A DNA stretch of 6,967 nucleotides from an uncultured Treponema sp. (GTDB lineage: Bacteria; Spirochaetota; Spirochaetia; Treponematales; Treponemataceae), in the NCBI GenBank assembly GCA_934699065.1, contig CAKUWD010000157.1, positions 1 through 6,967 of the forward strand, in the 5' to 3' direction. Of the stretch, positions 1-6,212 are shown in pieces. A model generated the notes under the pieces. It saw only the letters and a program-made list of their open reading frames with translations, made no database searches and was not told where the DNA came from. The translations under genes were made by a program, and so were the position numbers. Position 1 is the stretch's first letter. Each line of letters opens with the position of its first letter.

Positions 1-77
1 TTTTCCTTTCCTGTCTTATCCGTTCCAAATAAATCTGTGAATACAGAATCTTTATACTTTCTGTTCCAGAATGCCAT
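1..77 (-). CDS. Start of an Rpn-family (PD-(D/E)XK nuclease / transposase-31 type) protein, cut by the left edge
   Basis: Only the first 25 codons lie in the window. The start is ATG at 77-75 on the minus strand, six bases after a strong GGAGG (complement of 84-88), which is the main evidence that this is a real gene. The peptide begins MAFWNRKYKDSV and continues FTDLFGTDKTGKE. The D-x-x-F-x-x-L-F pattern at residues 10-17 followed by a charged stretch resembles the N-terminus of Rpn recombination-promoting nuclease / PD-(D/E)XK family transposase proteins, which occur in many copies in Treponema genomes. In that family the catalytic residues lie further in, so none can be seen here. It is transcribed divergently from argD. 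Family members are DNA endonucleases linked to RecA-independent recombination, although many copies are decayed; whether this one is intact cannot be judged. I am fairly sure of the start, less sure of the family. Confidence 0.6.
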   Translation of the reverse strand, partial: MAFWNRKYKDSVFTDLFGTDKTGKE

Positions 78-83
78 AATAAA

Positions 84-88
84 CCTCC
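84..88 (-). promoter_or_regulatory. Ribosome binding site of the divergent Rpn-like gene
   Basis: The minus strand reads GGAGG six bases before the ATG at 77-75. It is a near-ideal Shine-Dalgarno sequence and fixes the start of the truncated minus-strand gene. Confidence 0.7.
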
Positions 89-101
89 GTGTGTAGTACC
101 G

Positions 102-109
102 CCGCGCGG
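102..109. repeat. Perfect GC-rich palindrome CCGCGCGG in the divergent intergenic region
   Basis: CCGCGCGG is identical on both strands. The wider sequence ACCGC-CGC-GCGGT (98-110) can form a five-pair stem with a three-base loop. It stands out because the DNA from 111 to 200 is strongly AT-rich. It would lie in the 5' leader of the minus-strand gene. It could be an operator or a leader hairpin; it is not followed by a T-run on either strand, so I do not call it a terminator. Confidence 0.4.
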
Positions 110-130
110 TCTTTAAAAATCTCCATATAT

Positions 131-160
131 AAATTAGGTTTATTTTTCGTTTTTATACAA
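131..160 (-). promoter_or_regulatory. Candidate promoter for the divergent Rpn-like gene
   Basis: On the minus strand TTGTAT (complement of 155-160) is followed after 18 bases by TAATTT (complement of 131-136), next to a TATATA run. Matches to the sigma-70 consensus are partial and the whole region is AT-rich, so chance matches are easy. It would give a leader of about 45 bases that includes the CCGCGCGG palindrome. Confidence 0.3.
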
Positions 161-163
161 AAT

Positions 164-196
164 TTGAGGAAAAAAGTTTAAAAATAATACTATAAT
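164..196 (+). promoter_or_regulatory. Candidate promoter for argD
   Basis: TATAAT at 191-196 is a perfect -10 element about 47 bases before the argD start. The best -35 match is TTGAGG at 164-169, but the 21-base spacer is longer than the usual 16-18, so the -35 assignment is weak. The -10 sits in TATAATTGCAA; the same context with one change, TATAATTGTAA, occurs upstream of the ABC operon at 4485-4495. Confidence 0.45.
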
Positions 197-218
197 TGCA
201 ATTTCGAGTTAAAAGTGG

Positions 219-232
219 TACTGTGCACGGTA
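219..232. promoter_or_regulatory. Near-palindrome TACTGTGCACGGTA just upstream of the argD ribosome binding site
   Basis: Twelve of the 14 bases obey dyad symmetry (TAC-Y-GTGCAC-R-GTA), centred on GTGCAC. It lies downstream of the putative -10 and touches the ribosome binding site at 232-238, a position suited to an operator or a translation-control site. It does not match the arginine-repressor box as I know it, which is AT-rich with a TGAAT...ATTCA core. Function is not known. Confidence 0.3.
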
Positions 233-239
233 GAGGTGA
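233..239 (+). promoter_or_regulatory. Ribosome binding site of argD
   Basis: GAGGTGA, complementary to the 16S rRNA tail over seven bases, has its GAGG core six bases before the ATG at 243. This supports that start. Confidence 0.7.
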
Positions 240-242
240 AAT

Positions 243-1418
243 ATGGAAAAGAAAATTGTGAACAACTATGGTTCCTTTGACGTGGTTTTTGAAAAGTCGA
301 AGGGTGCAACAATGTGGGCTAATGACGGTAAAAAGTATATTGATTTTATTGCCGGTATTGGGGTTAACTGCCTTGGTCATAATTATAAGCCGCTTGTTCG
401 GGCTATCTCTAAACAGGCTCGCCGTCAGATCCATATTTCAAATTATTATTTTTCTGATGTGGGCCTTGATTTTGCTGAAAATCTTTTGCGCCTTACAGGT
501 TTTGAGCGTGGTTACTTTGGAAACTCTGGTGCCGAGGCGAACGAAGCGGCAATTAAACTTGCCCGCAAATATGGTCAGCTCAACGGCGGTGCTAAGCGTA
601 AAACAATTGTAACTCTGGAATCTTCATTCCATGGACGTACTCTTGCAACTCTTACTGCAACCGGACAGGACCGCTTTCACCCGGAATGTTTTGCTCCTTA
701 TCCGGAAGGCTTTAAGACTATTAAGGCAAATGATTTTGATGCTCTTAAAACTGCTTTTGACGATACTACTGCAGCTTTGTTTATTGAATGTATTCAGGGT
801 GAAGGTGGTGTAAATCTTATAGCTCCAAAATGGGCACAGGCTGCGGCCGATGCGGCCCGCGCTGCAGGTGCAATTGTAATGGCAGACGAGGTTCAGACTG
901 GTGTTGGACGAACCGGTACTTATTTAGCGAGCGACTGGCTTGGCTTTAAACCAGAGGTGGTAACTCTTGCTAAGGGAATTGCAGGCGGTGTACCTATGGG
1001 AGCCTGCCTCTTCCGTGGTAAGGCTGCAGATGTTTTTGTTGCAGGTGACCATCAGTCAACTTTTGCAGGTAACCCGCTTGCCTGTGCAGCAGGTCTTGTT
1101 GTTCTTGATACAGTGAGCGATCCGGCCTTCCTCGACAGAGTAAATCATGCCGGTGACTATATCCGCGGTGCAATTGCGAGCTGGAATCTTCCTATTGTAA
1201 AAGATGTTCGCGGTAAAGGTCTTATGATTGGAACTCAGATTGACCCGAGCATTAAGCCTTTTGATATTGAAGTGCGATGTCTGGAAAAAGGACTGTGTAC
1301 TACAACAGCTGGTTCGGATGTAGTTAGATTCCTGCCACCGCTCAATATTTCTGACAAGGAAATAGACGAAGGTCTTGCAATTTACAAGAGTGTGCTTGAG
1401 GAGTTCTGCAAGAAATAA
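243..1418 (+). CDS. argD: Acetylornithine aminotransferase (class-III PLP aminotransferase)
   Basis: In arginine biosynthesis this cytoplasmic enzyme transfers the amino group between glutamate and N-acetylglutamate semialdehyde to give N-acetylornithine. The 391 residues match the usual ArgD length of about 390-400. Landmarks run in family order: IDFIAGIGVNCLGH (33-46), the cofactor phosphate site GNSGAEANE (93-101), SFHGRT (128-133), IECIQGEGG (181-189), MADEVQTGVGRTG (213-225) with Asp215 expected to contact the PLP ring nitrogen, TLAKGIAGGVPMGA (241-254) with Lys244 as the Schiff-base lysine, STFAGNPLACAA (272-283), and the C-terminal VRFLPPLNIS (361-370) typical of ArgD. The start has a good ribosome binding site. 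No other arginine gene is present, so a related omega-transaminase such as a succinylornithine, GABA or lysine-pathway enzyme is possible, but ArgD is the best fit. The barrel-protein gene follows after 19 bases. Confidence 0.88.
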   Translation: MEKKIVNNYGSFDVVFEKSKGATMWANDGKKYIDFIAGIGVNCLGHNYKPLVRAISKQARRQIHISNYYFSDVGLDFAENLLRLTGFERGYFGNSGAEANEAAIKLARKYGQLNGGAKRKTIVTLESSFHGRTLATLTATGQDRFHPECFAPYPEGFKTIKANDFDALKTAFDDTTAALFIECIQGEGGVNLIAPKWAQAAADAARAAGAIVMADEVQTGVGRTGTYLASDWLGFKPEVVTLAKGIAGGVPMGACLFRGKAADVFVAGDHQSTFAGNPLACAAGLVVLDTVSDPAFLDRVNHAGDYIRGAIASWNLPIVKDVRGKGLMIGTQIDPSIKPFDIEVRCLEKGLCTTTAGSDVVRFLPPLNISDKEIDEGLAIYKSVLEEFCKK

Positions 1419-1437
1419 GTTTTAAGAAAACAGAAAA

Positions 1438-4400
1438 ATGAGAAGTAAATATCAGGTTAAAACGCATATTTGTACTCTCCTCGTTTTTCTGTTTTTATTT
1501 TGCCCTGTAAAACTTACGGCGGCCGGCCTCCTTTTGAAGCCCAGAAAAATGTTCGTTGCAAAAACAGAACATTTTGAAATCATCTATTCTAAAGAAAGCG
1601 AAGAAACTGCGGCCCTTCTTTCTGGCACTGTAGAATCACTTTACAAAAAAGCAAGCCTTGAACTTAAGGCAGAAAAAAATCTTTTTATTCCGGTTGTAAT
1701 TTCTCCTGATTCAGATATTCTTTCTGTTGAATTTACGCCTTCTCCTTACGACCGTATTATTGTTTTTGATTCCCCTGCCGATTATGATACTTCAAATTAT
1801 AATGATTCTCTTCTGGATTTATTTTACAGAGAAATTTACAGTGCGATTATTCAGAAAACTCGCAGCCCGATAAATGAGTTCTTAGCAAAATATATTGCCG
1901 GAGAAAACTATCAGCCGGCGACAGTCTGGAATCTTCCTTTTTCTTTTGTTGATGGTGCGGCATATCTGGAAGAAGGGAAGAACGGGTTAGGCAGAATTAA
2001 CGACGGATATTTTCTGCAGATTTTGTCTCAGGCTAAACTTGAAAAAAAGTTTCCTAACTGGATGCAGGTTTCGACAGTGGTTGATATTCCGCCCGGAGAG
2101 AAAGTTGTGCTTGCTGCCGGAACTGCTTTTTCTGCTTTTTTGATTTCGCAGTATGGGCTGGAAGAATATGAGCGGCTCTGGAAGGAAAGTGGAAAAATAA
2201 ATCCTTTTTCTGTGCAGCAGGTATTTTACAGGGTGTATAAAAAAACTCTTTCGGAATTGTGGAATCAGTTTGAAGAGTCGGTGCCGCTGCCTTCTGAACT
2301 TGCTGAGCTTGAGCGTCTGGAACAGTGCTCAAAAAGATTTTTGGAAAATGACAGACAGGCTGATTTTGCTCAAGTACTTTTTACTAAGTATGGGATTGTC
2401 TGGTACGATAAAATCAGGCATGAAGTTGATATTTATGACGAGAATGCTAAGCATAAAAAGCGTTCTATACTTTTTCTTGCTGATGCAGTTGAAAAAATGT
2501 CGCTTTCGCAGGATGGCCGTTATCTCAGTATTTCTTATGTAAAAAATGAAAAGAAAGAAGAGCTTTATTCCTGTTTGACCAGCATTTATGACTTAACTGA
2601 AAAAGAATTTGTTTCTGGTGTCTGGCCCTTGAGGGAAGCTTCGTTTGTTGTTTGCAGTAATGGCGAACCGGCCTTGTGTGGTGTGAATGTTAGAGATTCA
2701 AAAGCAAGGCTGCAGGTTTATGTCATTCATGCAGATGAAGAAAATGATGATGAAGAAAATCTTTCGTTAATTTTTGAAAAAGAATTTTTACGTAATGAAA
2801 TACCTTTTTCTCCTGTTTATGCAGGGAATGGTTTTGTTGCCTGTATTATTACAGAAAATGCCCGTCAAAAGCTTTTGAGAATTCCTTTTGAAAATGGAGC
2901 AGAAAAGAGCGAAGAAAAATATCAGCTTGATTTTTTGAATGGACAGTTCAGACTGCGAAATCTGCTTTTTAATAAAACAGAAGATTCAGATTTTTACACT
3001 TTTGAGTTTGGAATTAATTCTGCGGGCGCTACGGCTTTTACAAGAACTGGAATTATAAAGCTTGATGATTCTTACAGACCGGAAAAAGTTTTGTTTATGC
3101 AGTCTGATGTTTCCGGGGGAACTTGTGAGCCGCAGGTGAATAATGGAGAGCTTTGTTATATTTCAAGAAAATACGACCATAACGAGTTTCGAAGGATTCC
3201 TCTTTCTGAACTTGCTTTTGGCGAGGGTAGTCTTGCCCGCGAAAATCAGACTTCTCCAAATCTGCCGGCTCACACCCCGCTCACCGACCCTGACACCGCT
3301 TCAGTCTGCACACCTGACTTTGCCCCAACCCTTGAAAATCCAAAAACTTATAATCCTTTTAAATACCTTATTCATTTGTCATACAGGCCAGGTTTGCCAA
3401 TTAAGATTATAGATTTTGATGAAGGAATTCTTTACTGGCCGGGGCTTGGTATGTCTGTTGTTACCCAGGAAGACCCTTTGTTAAATAATACGATTATTCT
3501 TTCTGCCGGCTGGAATTATGTACCGATGGATTTCTCCTGGACGGTAAATCTTCCGTCTCAATATCTTACAAGGGTAAGGCATGAATCAACAAAGCTGGAT
3601 AAAGAAAAATCTGCAGCAGTTTATATAGAAAATTCTTCCACTCCTGTAACAATAAAAGCGGCTGCTTGTTTAAATTTTAACATGGAAGGCGGCTATGATT
3701 TTAAGGCTCAGGCCGGAACTTCCTGGTTTATTCCTCTGGGACTTGCTATCAAAAAACTGACTTTTGATTTAAGAGGCATTTATACGGCTTCTACAGATTA
3801 TTTTGACCAAGAGCTTGCAGAGAAGGAACCGGAAAAGTATCCGTCGCTTTCTAACTGGCCTTATTTCAAAGATGCATATGAGCTTTGGGAATTTTCGAGC
3901 TCGATGGAATATTCAAATATCCATCAGTTCGGGCAGTCTCCTTTTGAGCAAAGAGGTTTTCGTGCCGGAGCCAGATTTTATACGATGTGGGATACAAAAG
4001 AGTTGAACATGAATTTAGGTGCTTACGGTACGCTTGCTATTCCAAGACTCACTCCTTTACATAACAGGCATGGCTGGATTCTCAGTGTGCCTGCAACTTT
4101 GTCTGTGGACTTTGTAAATAAAAGCGGACGAGCTTTTGAAACTACAGAAGAAATACTTCTTATTGGTAAAGAGATTCATAATGGAATTGCACCTTTGTAT
4201 GCATACTTTAGGAGAATCGGTTTAAAGGCAAGTCATAGTTTTAATATGAAGTATCATATTGAACCGGGCCAGAAACCTGATATCAGAAATAAAGAGTATC
4301 TTTATAATGCTTTTGCAAATGCCCATATAACAAATGTTTTTTCTTTGATTCTTGATATTGATATTAATATTCCGGCCGGAAAACTTTCTTCTGTACCAAT

Positions 4401-4479
4401 AAGCTCATATATAAAGGCGAGCTATTGTCCGGAAGAACAGTACTTCAAATTCGGTTTTGATTTTCGCCTGAATTTTTAG
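1438..4479 (+). CDS. Exported three-part protein: degenerate peptidase-MA-like domain, beta-propeller, outer-membrane beta-barrel
   Basis: No named gene is recognised. Residues 1-29 form a signal peptide: basic start, hydrophobic core ICTLLVFLFLF, likely cleavage near TAA-G. Residues about 40-285 resemble the gluzincin peptidase-MA fold: TEHFEIIY (43-50), a helix where HExxH should lie (LFYREIYS, 128-135, only Glu132 kept), FSFVDGAAYLEEG (168-180) in place of the usual W-x-x-E-G-x-A motif, and SAFLISQYGLEEYERL before SELWNQFEE. It therefore looks catalytically dead. Residues about 315-600 have alternating strands and 'SQDGRYLSISY' (357-367), typical of WD40/PD40 propellers. A Pro/Thr-rich linker (about 600-638) leads into TYNPFKYLIHLSYRPGLP and a strand-rich region of about 370 residues ending FKFGFDFRLNF; a terminal Phe is the usual barrel-assembly signal. 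ATG 1438 is the first start after an in-frame stop at 1423-1425; its ribosome binding site is poor, so it may depend on coupling to argD. Domain calls are from pattern only. Confidence 0.75.
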   Translation: MRSKYQVKTHICTLLVFLFLFCPVKLTAAGLLLKPRKMFVAKTEHFEIIYSKESEETAALLSGTVESLYKKASLELKAEKNLFIPVVISPDSDILSVEFTPSPYDRIIVFDSPADYDTSNYNDSLLDLFYREIYSAIIQKTRSPINEFLAKYIAGENYQPATVWNLPFSFVDGAAYLEEGKNGLGRINDGYFLQILSQAKLEKKFPNWMQVSTVVDIPPGEKVVLAAGTAFSAFLISQYGLEEYERLWKESGKINPFSVQQVFYRVYKKTLSELWNQFEESVPLPSELAELERLEQCSKRFLENDRQADFAQVLFTKYGIVWYDKIRHEVDIYDENAKHKKRSILFLADAVEKMSLSQDGRYLSISYVKNEKKEELYSCLTSIYDLTEKEFVSGVWPLREASFVVCSNGEPALCGVNVRDSKARLQVYVIHADEENDDEENLSLIFEKEFLRNEIPFSPVYAGNGFVACIITENARQKLLRIPFENGAEKSEEKYQLDFLNGQFRLRNLLFNKTEDSDFYTFEFGINSAGATAFTRTGIIKLDDSYRPEKVLFMQSDVSGGTCEPQVNNGELCYISRKYDHNEFRRIPLSELAFGEGSLARENQTSPNLPAHTPLTDPDTASVCTPDFAPTLENPKTYNPFKYLIHLSYRPGLPIKIIDFDEGILYWPGLGMSVVTQEDPLLNNTIILSAGWNYVPMDFSWTVNLPSQYLTRVRHESTKLDKEKSAAVYIENSSTPVTIKAAACLNFNMEGGYDFKAQAGTSWFIPLGLAIKKLTFDLRGIYTASTDYFDQELAEKEPEKYPSLSNWPYFKDAYELWEFSSSMEYSNIHQFGQSPFEQRGFRAGARFYTMWDTKELNMNLGAYGTLAIPRLTPLHNRHGWILSVPATLSVDFVNKSGRAFETTEEILLIGKEIHNGIAPLYAYFRRIGLKASHSFNMKYHIEPGQKPDIRNKEYLYNAFANAHITNVFSLILDIDINIPAGKLSSVPISSYIKASYCPEEQYFKFGFDFRLNF

Positions 4480-4490
4480 TATATTATAAT
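4457..4490 (+). promoter_or_regulatory. Candidate promoter for the ABC transporter operon
   Basis: TATAAT at 4485-4490 lies just after the stop of the barrel gene and 52 bases before the ATPase start. TTGATT at 4457-4462, inside the end of the barrel gene, is the best -35 but sits 22 bases away; with the overlapping TATTAT (4482-4487) as -10 the spacer is 19. The -10 and its downstream bases resemble those upstream of argD. Confidence 0.45.
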
Positions 4491-4502
4491 TGTAAGTATA
4501 TT

Positions 4503-4524
4503 GGCGGATTTTCGCCTTTTATTT
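4503..4524 (+). terminator. Small hairpin plus T-rich tail between the barrel gene and the ABC operon
   Basis: GGCG (4503-4506) pairs with CGCC (4513-4516), extended by one G-T pair, and is followed by TTTTATTT. The form is that of a weak intrinsic terminator for the barrel-gene transcript. If the TATAAT at 4485-4490 is used, the hairpin would also sit almost at the 5' end of the ABC operon transcript, where it could act as an attenuator or a stabilising leader stem. The five-pair stem is short, so efficiency is doubtful. Confidence 0.4.
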
Positions 4525-4528
4525 ACTC

Positions 4529-4534
4529 AGGAGG
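4529..4534 (+). promoter_or_regulatory. Ribosome binding site deciding the ATPase start
   Basis: AGGAGG lies eight bases before ATG 4543. The reading frame is open further upstream to a TTG at 4501, but that codon has no ribosome binding site and would add 14 residues with no family counterpart, so ATG 4543 is chosen. Confidence 0.85.
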
Positions 4535-4542
4535 ATATAAAA

Positions 4543-5469
4543 ATGATTGAGGTTTCCCACGTTTCCCGAAACTTCGGGGATTTTCGTGCGGTAAATGATG
4601 TCAGCTTTTCAATTCCTACAGGGCAGATTGTAGGACTTCTTGGCCCAAACGGCGCTGGCAAAACTACTACAATGAGAATGATTACAGGATTTCTGGAGCC
4701 TAGCTCGGGTACGGTTACCATTGATGGAATAGATATCTGCGAAAATCCTGTTGAAGCTAAAAAGAAAATCGGTTATATGCCGGAATCAGCTCCACTTTAT
4801 GGAGAAATGATTGTTGAAGATTATCTTGTCTACATTGCAAAAATCTATGGACAAAATCCGGAAGAAAAGGTTCCTGCTCTTTGTGCAGAATGCGGACTTA
4901 AAGAAGTAATGAGTAAAAATATTTCTGAGCTTTCGCGCGGTAACCGCCAGCGTGTTGCTCTTGCTCATGCTCTTATGAACGATCCGGAAATCTTGATTCT
5001 TGATGAACCTACGAGCGGTCTTGATCCTAACCAGGTTGAAGATGTTCGTGCAATTATCCGTGAAATTGGTAAAACCCGTACTGTAATTGTTTCAACTCAT
5101 ATTCTTAGTGAGGTTGAAACAATCTGCAGCCGTGCAATTATTATCAGCGGTGGTAAGCTTGTTGCTGATTCTTCTATCGAAGAACTTAAGAACAGTATTG
5201 GAACTTCGTCTACGGTTTATGTTACTGTGGGCGGGGATGGTGCTTCTGGGGCTGCTGAGCTTGCAAAGAGTATTTCTGGCGTTGCCGGTGTTACGGCAAA
5301 TGCTGTTGAGAATGGGCTTACACAGCTTGTTGTTTCTGTTAATGGAGATTCCGAAATAAGACCTGCGCTTATCAGGAAGCTTGTTGAGGGCGGTTGTGAT
5401 TTGTATGAGGCGGCTCTCAACAAGAATACTTTGGAAGATGTATTCCATACTCTTACGGAGGCAAAGTAA
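4543..5469 (+). CDS. ABC transporter ATP-binding protein, GldA-like
   Basis: This 308-residue cytoplasmic ATPase powers the permease encoded next. The motifs are complete and in order: Walker A GPNGAGKT (34-41), the Q-loop region IGYMPESAPLY (76-86), signature LSRGNRQRVALA (130-141), Walker B ILILDEP (150-156) with catalytic Glu155, D-loop SGLD (158-161) and switch histidine in STHIL (184-188, His186). The Q-loop has Glu81 where many ABC proteins have Gln, and the signature is LSRGN instead of LSGGQ; both occur in the ABC-2/gliding-type subfamily. Residues about 220-308 form a C-terminal extension common in that group, rich in small residues and ending NTLEDVFHTLTEAK. Its TAA directly abuts the permease ATG, so the two are translationally coupled. 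The closest named relative is GldA, but the substrate is not known. Confidence 0.92.
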   Translation: MIEVSHVSRNFGDFRAVNDVSFSIPTGQIVGLLGPNGAGKTTTMRMITGFLEPSSGTVTIDGIDICENPVEAKKKIGYMPESAPLYGEMIVEDYLVYIAKIYGQNPEEKVPALCAECGLKEVMSKNISELSRGNRQRVALAHALMNDPEILILDEPTSGLDPNQVEDVRAIIREIGKTRTVIVSTHILSEVETICSRAIIISGGKLVADSSIEELKNSIGTSSTVYVTVGGDGASGAAELAKSISGVAGVTANAVENGLTQLVVSVNGDSEIRPALIRKLVEGGCDLYEAALNKNTLEDVFHTLTEAK

Positions 5470-6201
5470 ATGAACAGTTCTGCAATTATCATCATGAAGC
5501 GTGAGCTCAAGGCTTATTTTGCTTCTCCTGTTGCTTATCTGGTTTCTGCATTATTCCTGATTATTTCGGGTATTTTCTTTTATTTTGGATTTGCCTATCT
5601 TTATGGCGGATTCTTTCTTATGGATAGAGCAGAGCTTAGAGCTTTCTTTTCTGCTTTGCCTTTGATTCTTTCCTGCTTTATTCCGGCTCTCACAATGAGG
5701 CTTTTTGCAGAAGAAAAAAGAGCAGGTTCTATTGAAACTCTTATGACTCTTCCTGTTACAGAAGTTGATGTTGTAACTGGAAAATATCTGGCATCTTTTA
5801 TTGGAACTCTCATTATGCTGCTTCCAACTCTTTTGTTTATTATTCCTGCAGAGGTTTTTGGTTCACCTGATTATGGTCCGATTATCGGCGGCTATGTTGG
5901 AGCAATCTTCCTTTGTGCAAGTTTTACTGCCATCGGTATTTTTACTTCTGCAATTACAAAAAATCAGATTATTGCCTTTCTTGCCGGAATTGCAATTTGT
6001 ATTGTGCTTTCGCTGATTGATTATCTGCTTATGTTCCTGCCTTCTTCGCTTTCAGCAATTCTTGGATTCCTTTCAGCAAAATCACATTTTACTTCTGTTT
6101 CGCGCGGAATTATTGATACAAGGGATTTTATTTATTTTATTTCCCTTACTGCTTTGTTCTTTGCAGCAACTGTAAAAGTTCAGCAGGCTGCTAAGGCTTA
6201 A
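5470..6201 (+). CDS. ABC-2 type permease, GldF-like
   Basis: This 243-residue inner-membrane protein is the transmembrane partner of the preceding ATPase. About six hydrophobic segments are visible, near residues 21-46, 57-77, 105-128, 137-160, 166-188 and 218-236. The family motif MRLFAEEKRAGSIETLMTLPV (76-96) lies after the second segment; in ABC-2 permeases this 'FAEEK..G..E.L...P' loop is typical and is thought to contact the ATPase. The N-terminal MKRELKAYFASPVAYLV (9-25) and the C-terminal SVSRGIIDTRDFIYFISLTALFF (209-231) are also characteristic of the group. ATG 5470 follows the upstream stop without a gap, with GGAGG at 5457-5461 eight bases before it, inside the end of the ATPase gene. 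The length is normal for a GldF-type permease. The transported substrate is unknown. Confidence 0.9.
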   Translation: MNSSAIIIMKRELKAYFASPVAYLVSALFLIISGIFFYFGFAYLYGGFFLMDRAELRAFFSALPLILSCFIPALTMRLFAEEKRAGSIETLMTLPVTEVDVVTGKYLASFIGTLIMLLPTLLFIIPAEVFGSPDYGPIIGGYVGAIFLCASFTAIGIFTSAITKNQIIAFLAGIAICIVLSLIDYLLMFLPSSLSAILGFLSAKSHFTSVSRGIIDTRDFIYFISLTALFFAATVKVQQAAKA

Positions 6202-6202
6202 T

Positions 6203-6206
6203 GGAG
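6203..6206 (+). promoter_or_regulatory. Ribosome binding site deciding the GldG-like start
   Basis: GGAG at 6203-6206 follows the permease stop. Three in-frame ATGs compete: 6201, which overlaps the stop by one base and would include the site itself, 6210 at three bases, and 6213 at six bases. Spacing favours 6213, and the protein then begins MKKIIQWLKG just before its membrane helix. Confidence 0.6.
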
Positions 6207-6212
6207 TTTATG

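Noticed and set aside
219..232. Near-palindrome before argD as an arginine-repressor (ArgR) box
   Set aside because: ArgR boxes are AT-rich with a TGAAT...ATTCA core; TACTGTGCACGGTA does not fit, so it is left as an unassigned dyad.
1419..1431. GTTTT-AAG-AAAAC as a terminator after argD
   Set aside because: The stem is only five pairs, four of them A-T, and no T-run follows, so it should not stop transcription.
1438..1510. Lipoprotein signal with Cys22 in the barrel protein
   Set aside because: The residues before the cysteine are bulky (FLF), unlike even relaxed spirochaete lipoboxes; a normal signal peptide cut near TAA-G fits better.
2054..2332. Antisense open frame inside the barrel gene
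   Set aside because: It is opposite a continuous 1013-codon gene, the peptide is low-complexity and family-less, and it appears to arise from codon bias.
4501..4542. TTG at 4501 as the start of the ABC ATPase, giving 14 extra residues
   Set aside because: It has no ribosome binding site, the stretch forms the hairpin and contains the AGGAGG of ATG 4543, and GldA-like ATPases begin near the MIEVSHVSRNFG segment.
4477..4545. Read-through of the single TAG giving a barrel-ATPase fusion
   Set aside because: The frame is open, but an exported outer-membrane protein fused to a cytoplasmic ATPase makes no topological sense, and the ATPase has its own strong ribosome binding site.
5092..5510. Long antisense open frames across the end of the ATPase gene
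   Set aside because: They lie opposite a well-supported gene, have no convincing ribosome binding site, and their peptides show no family features.
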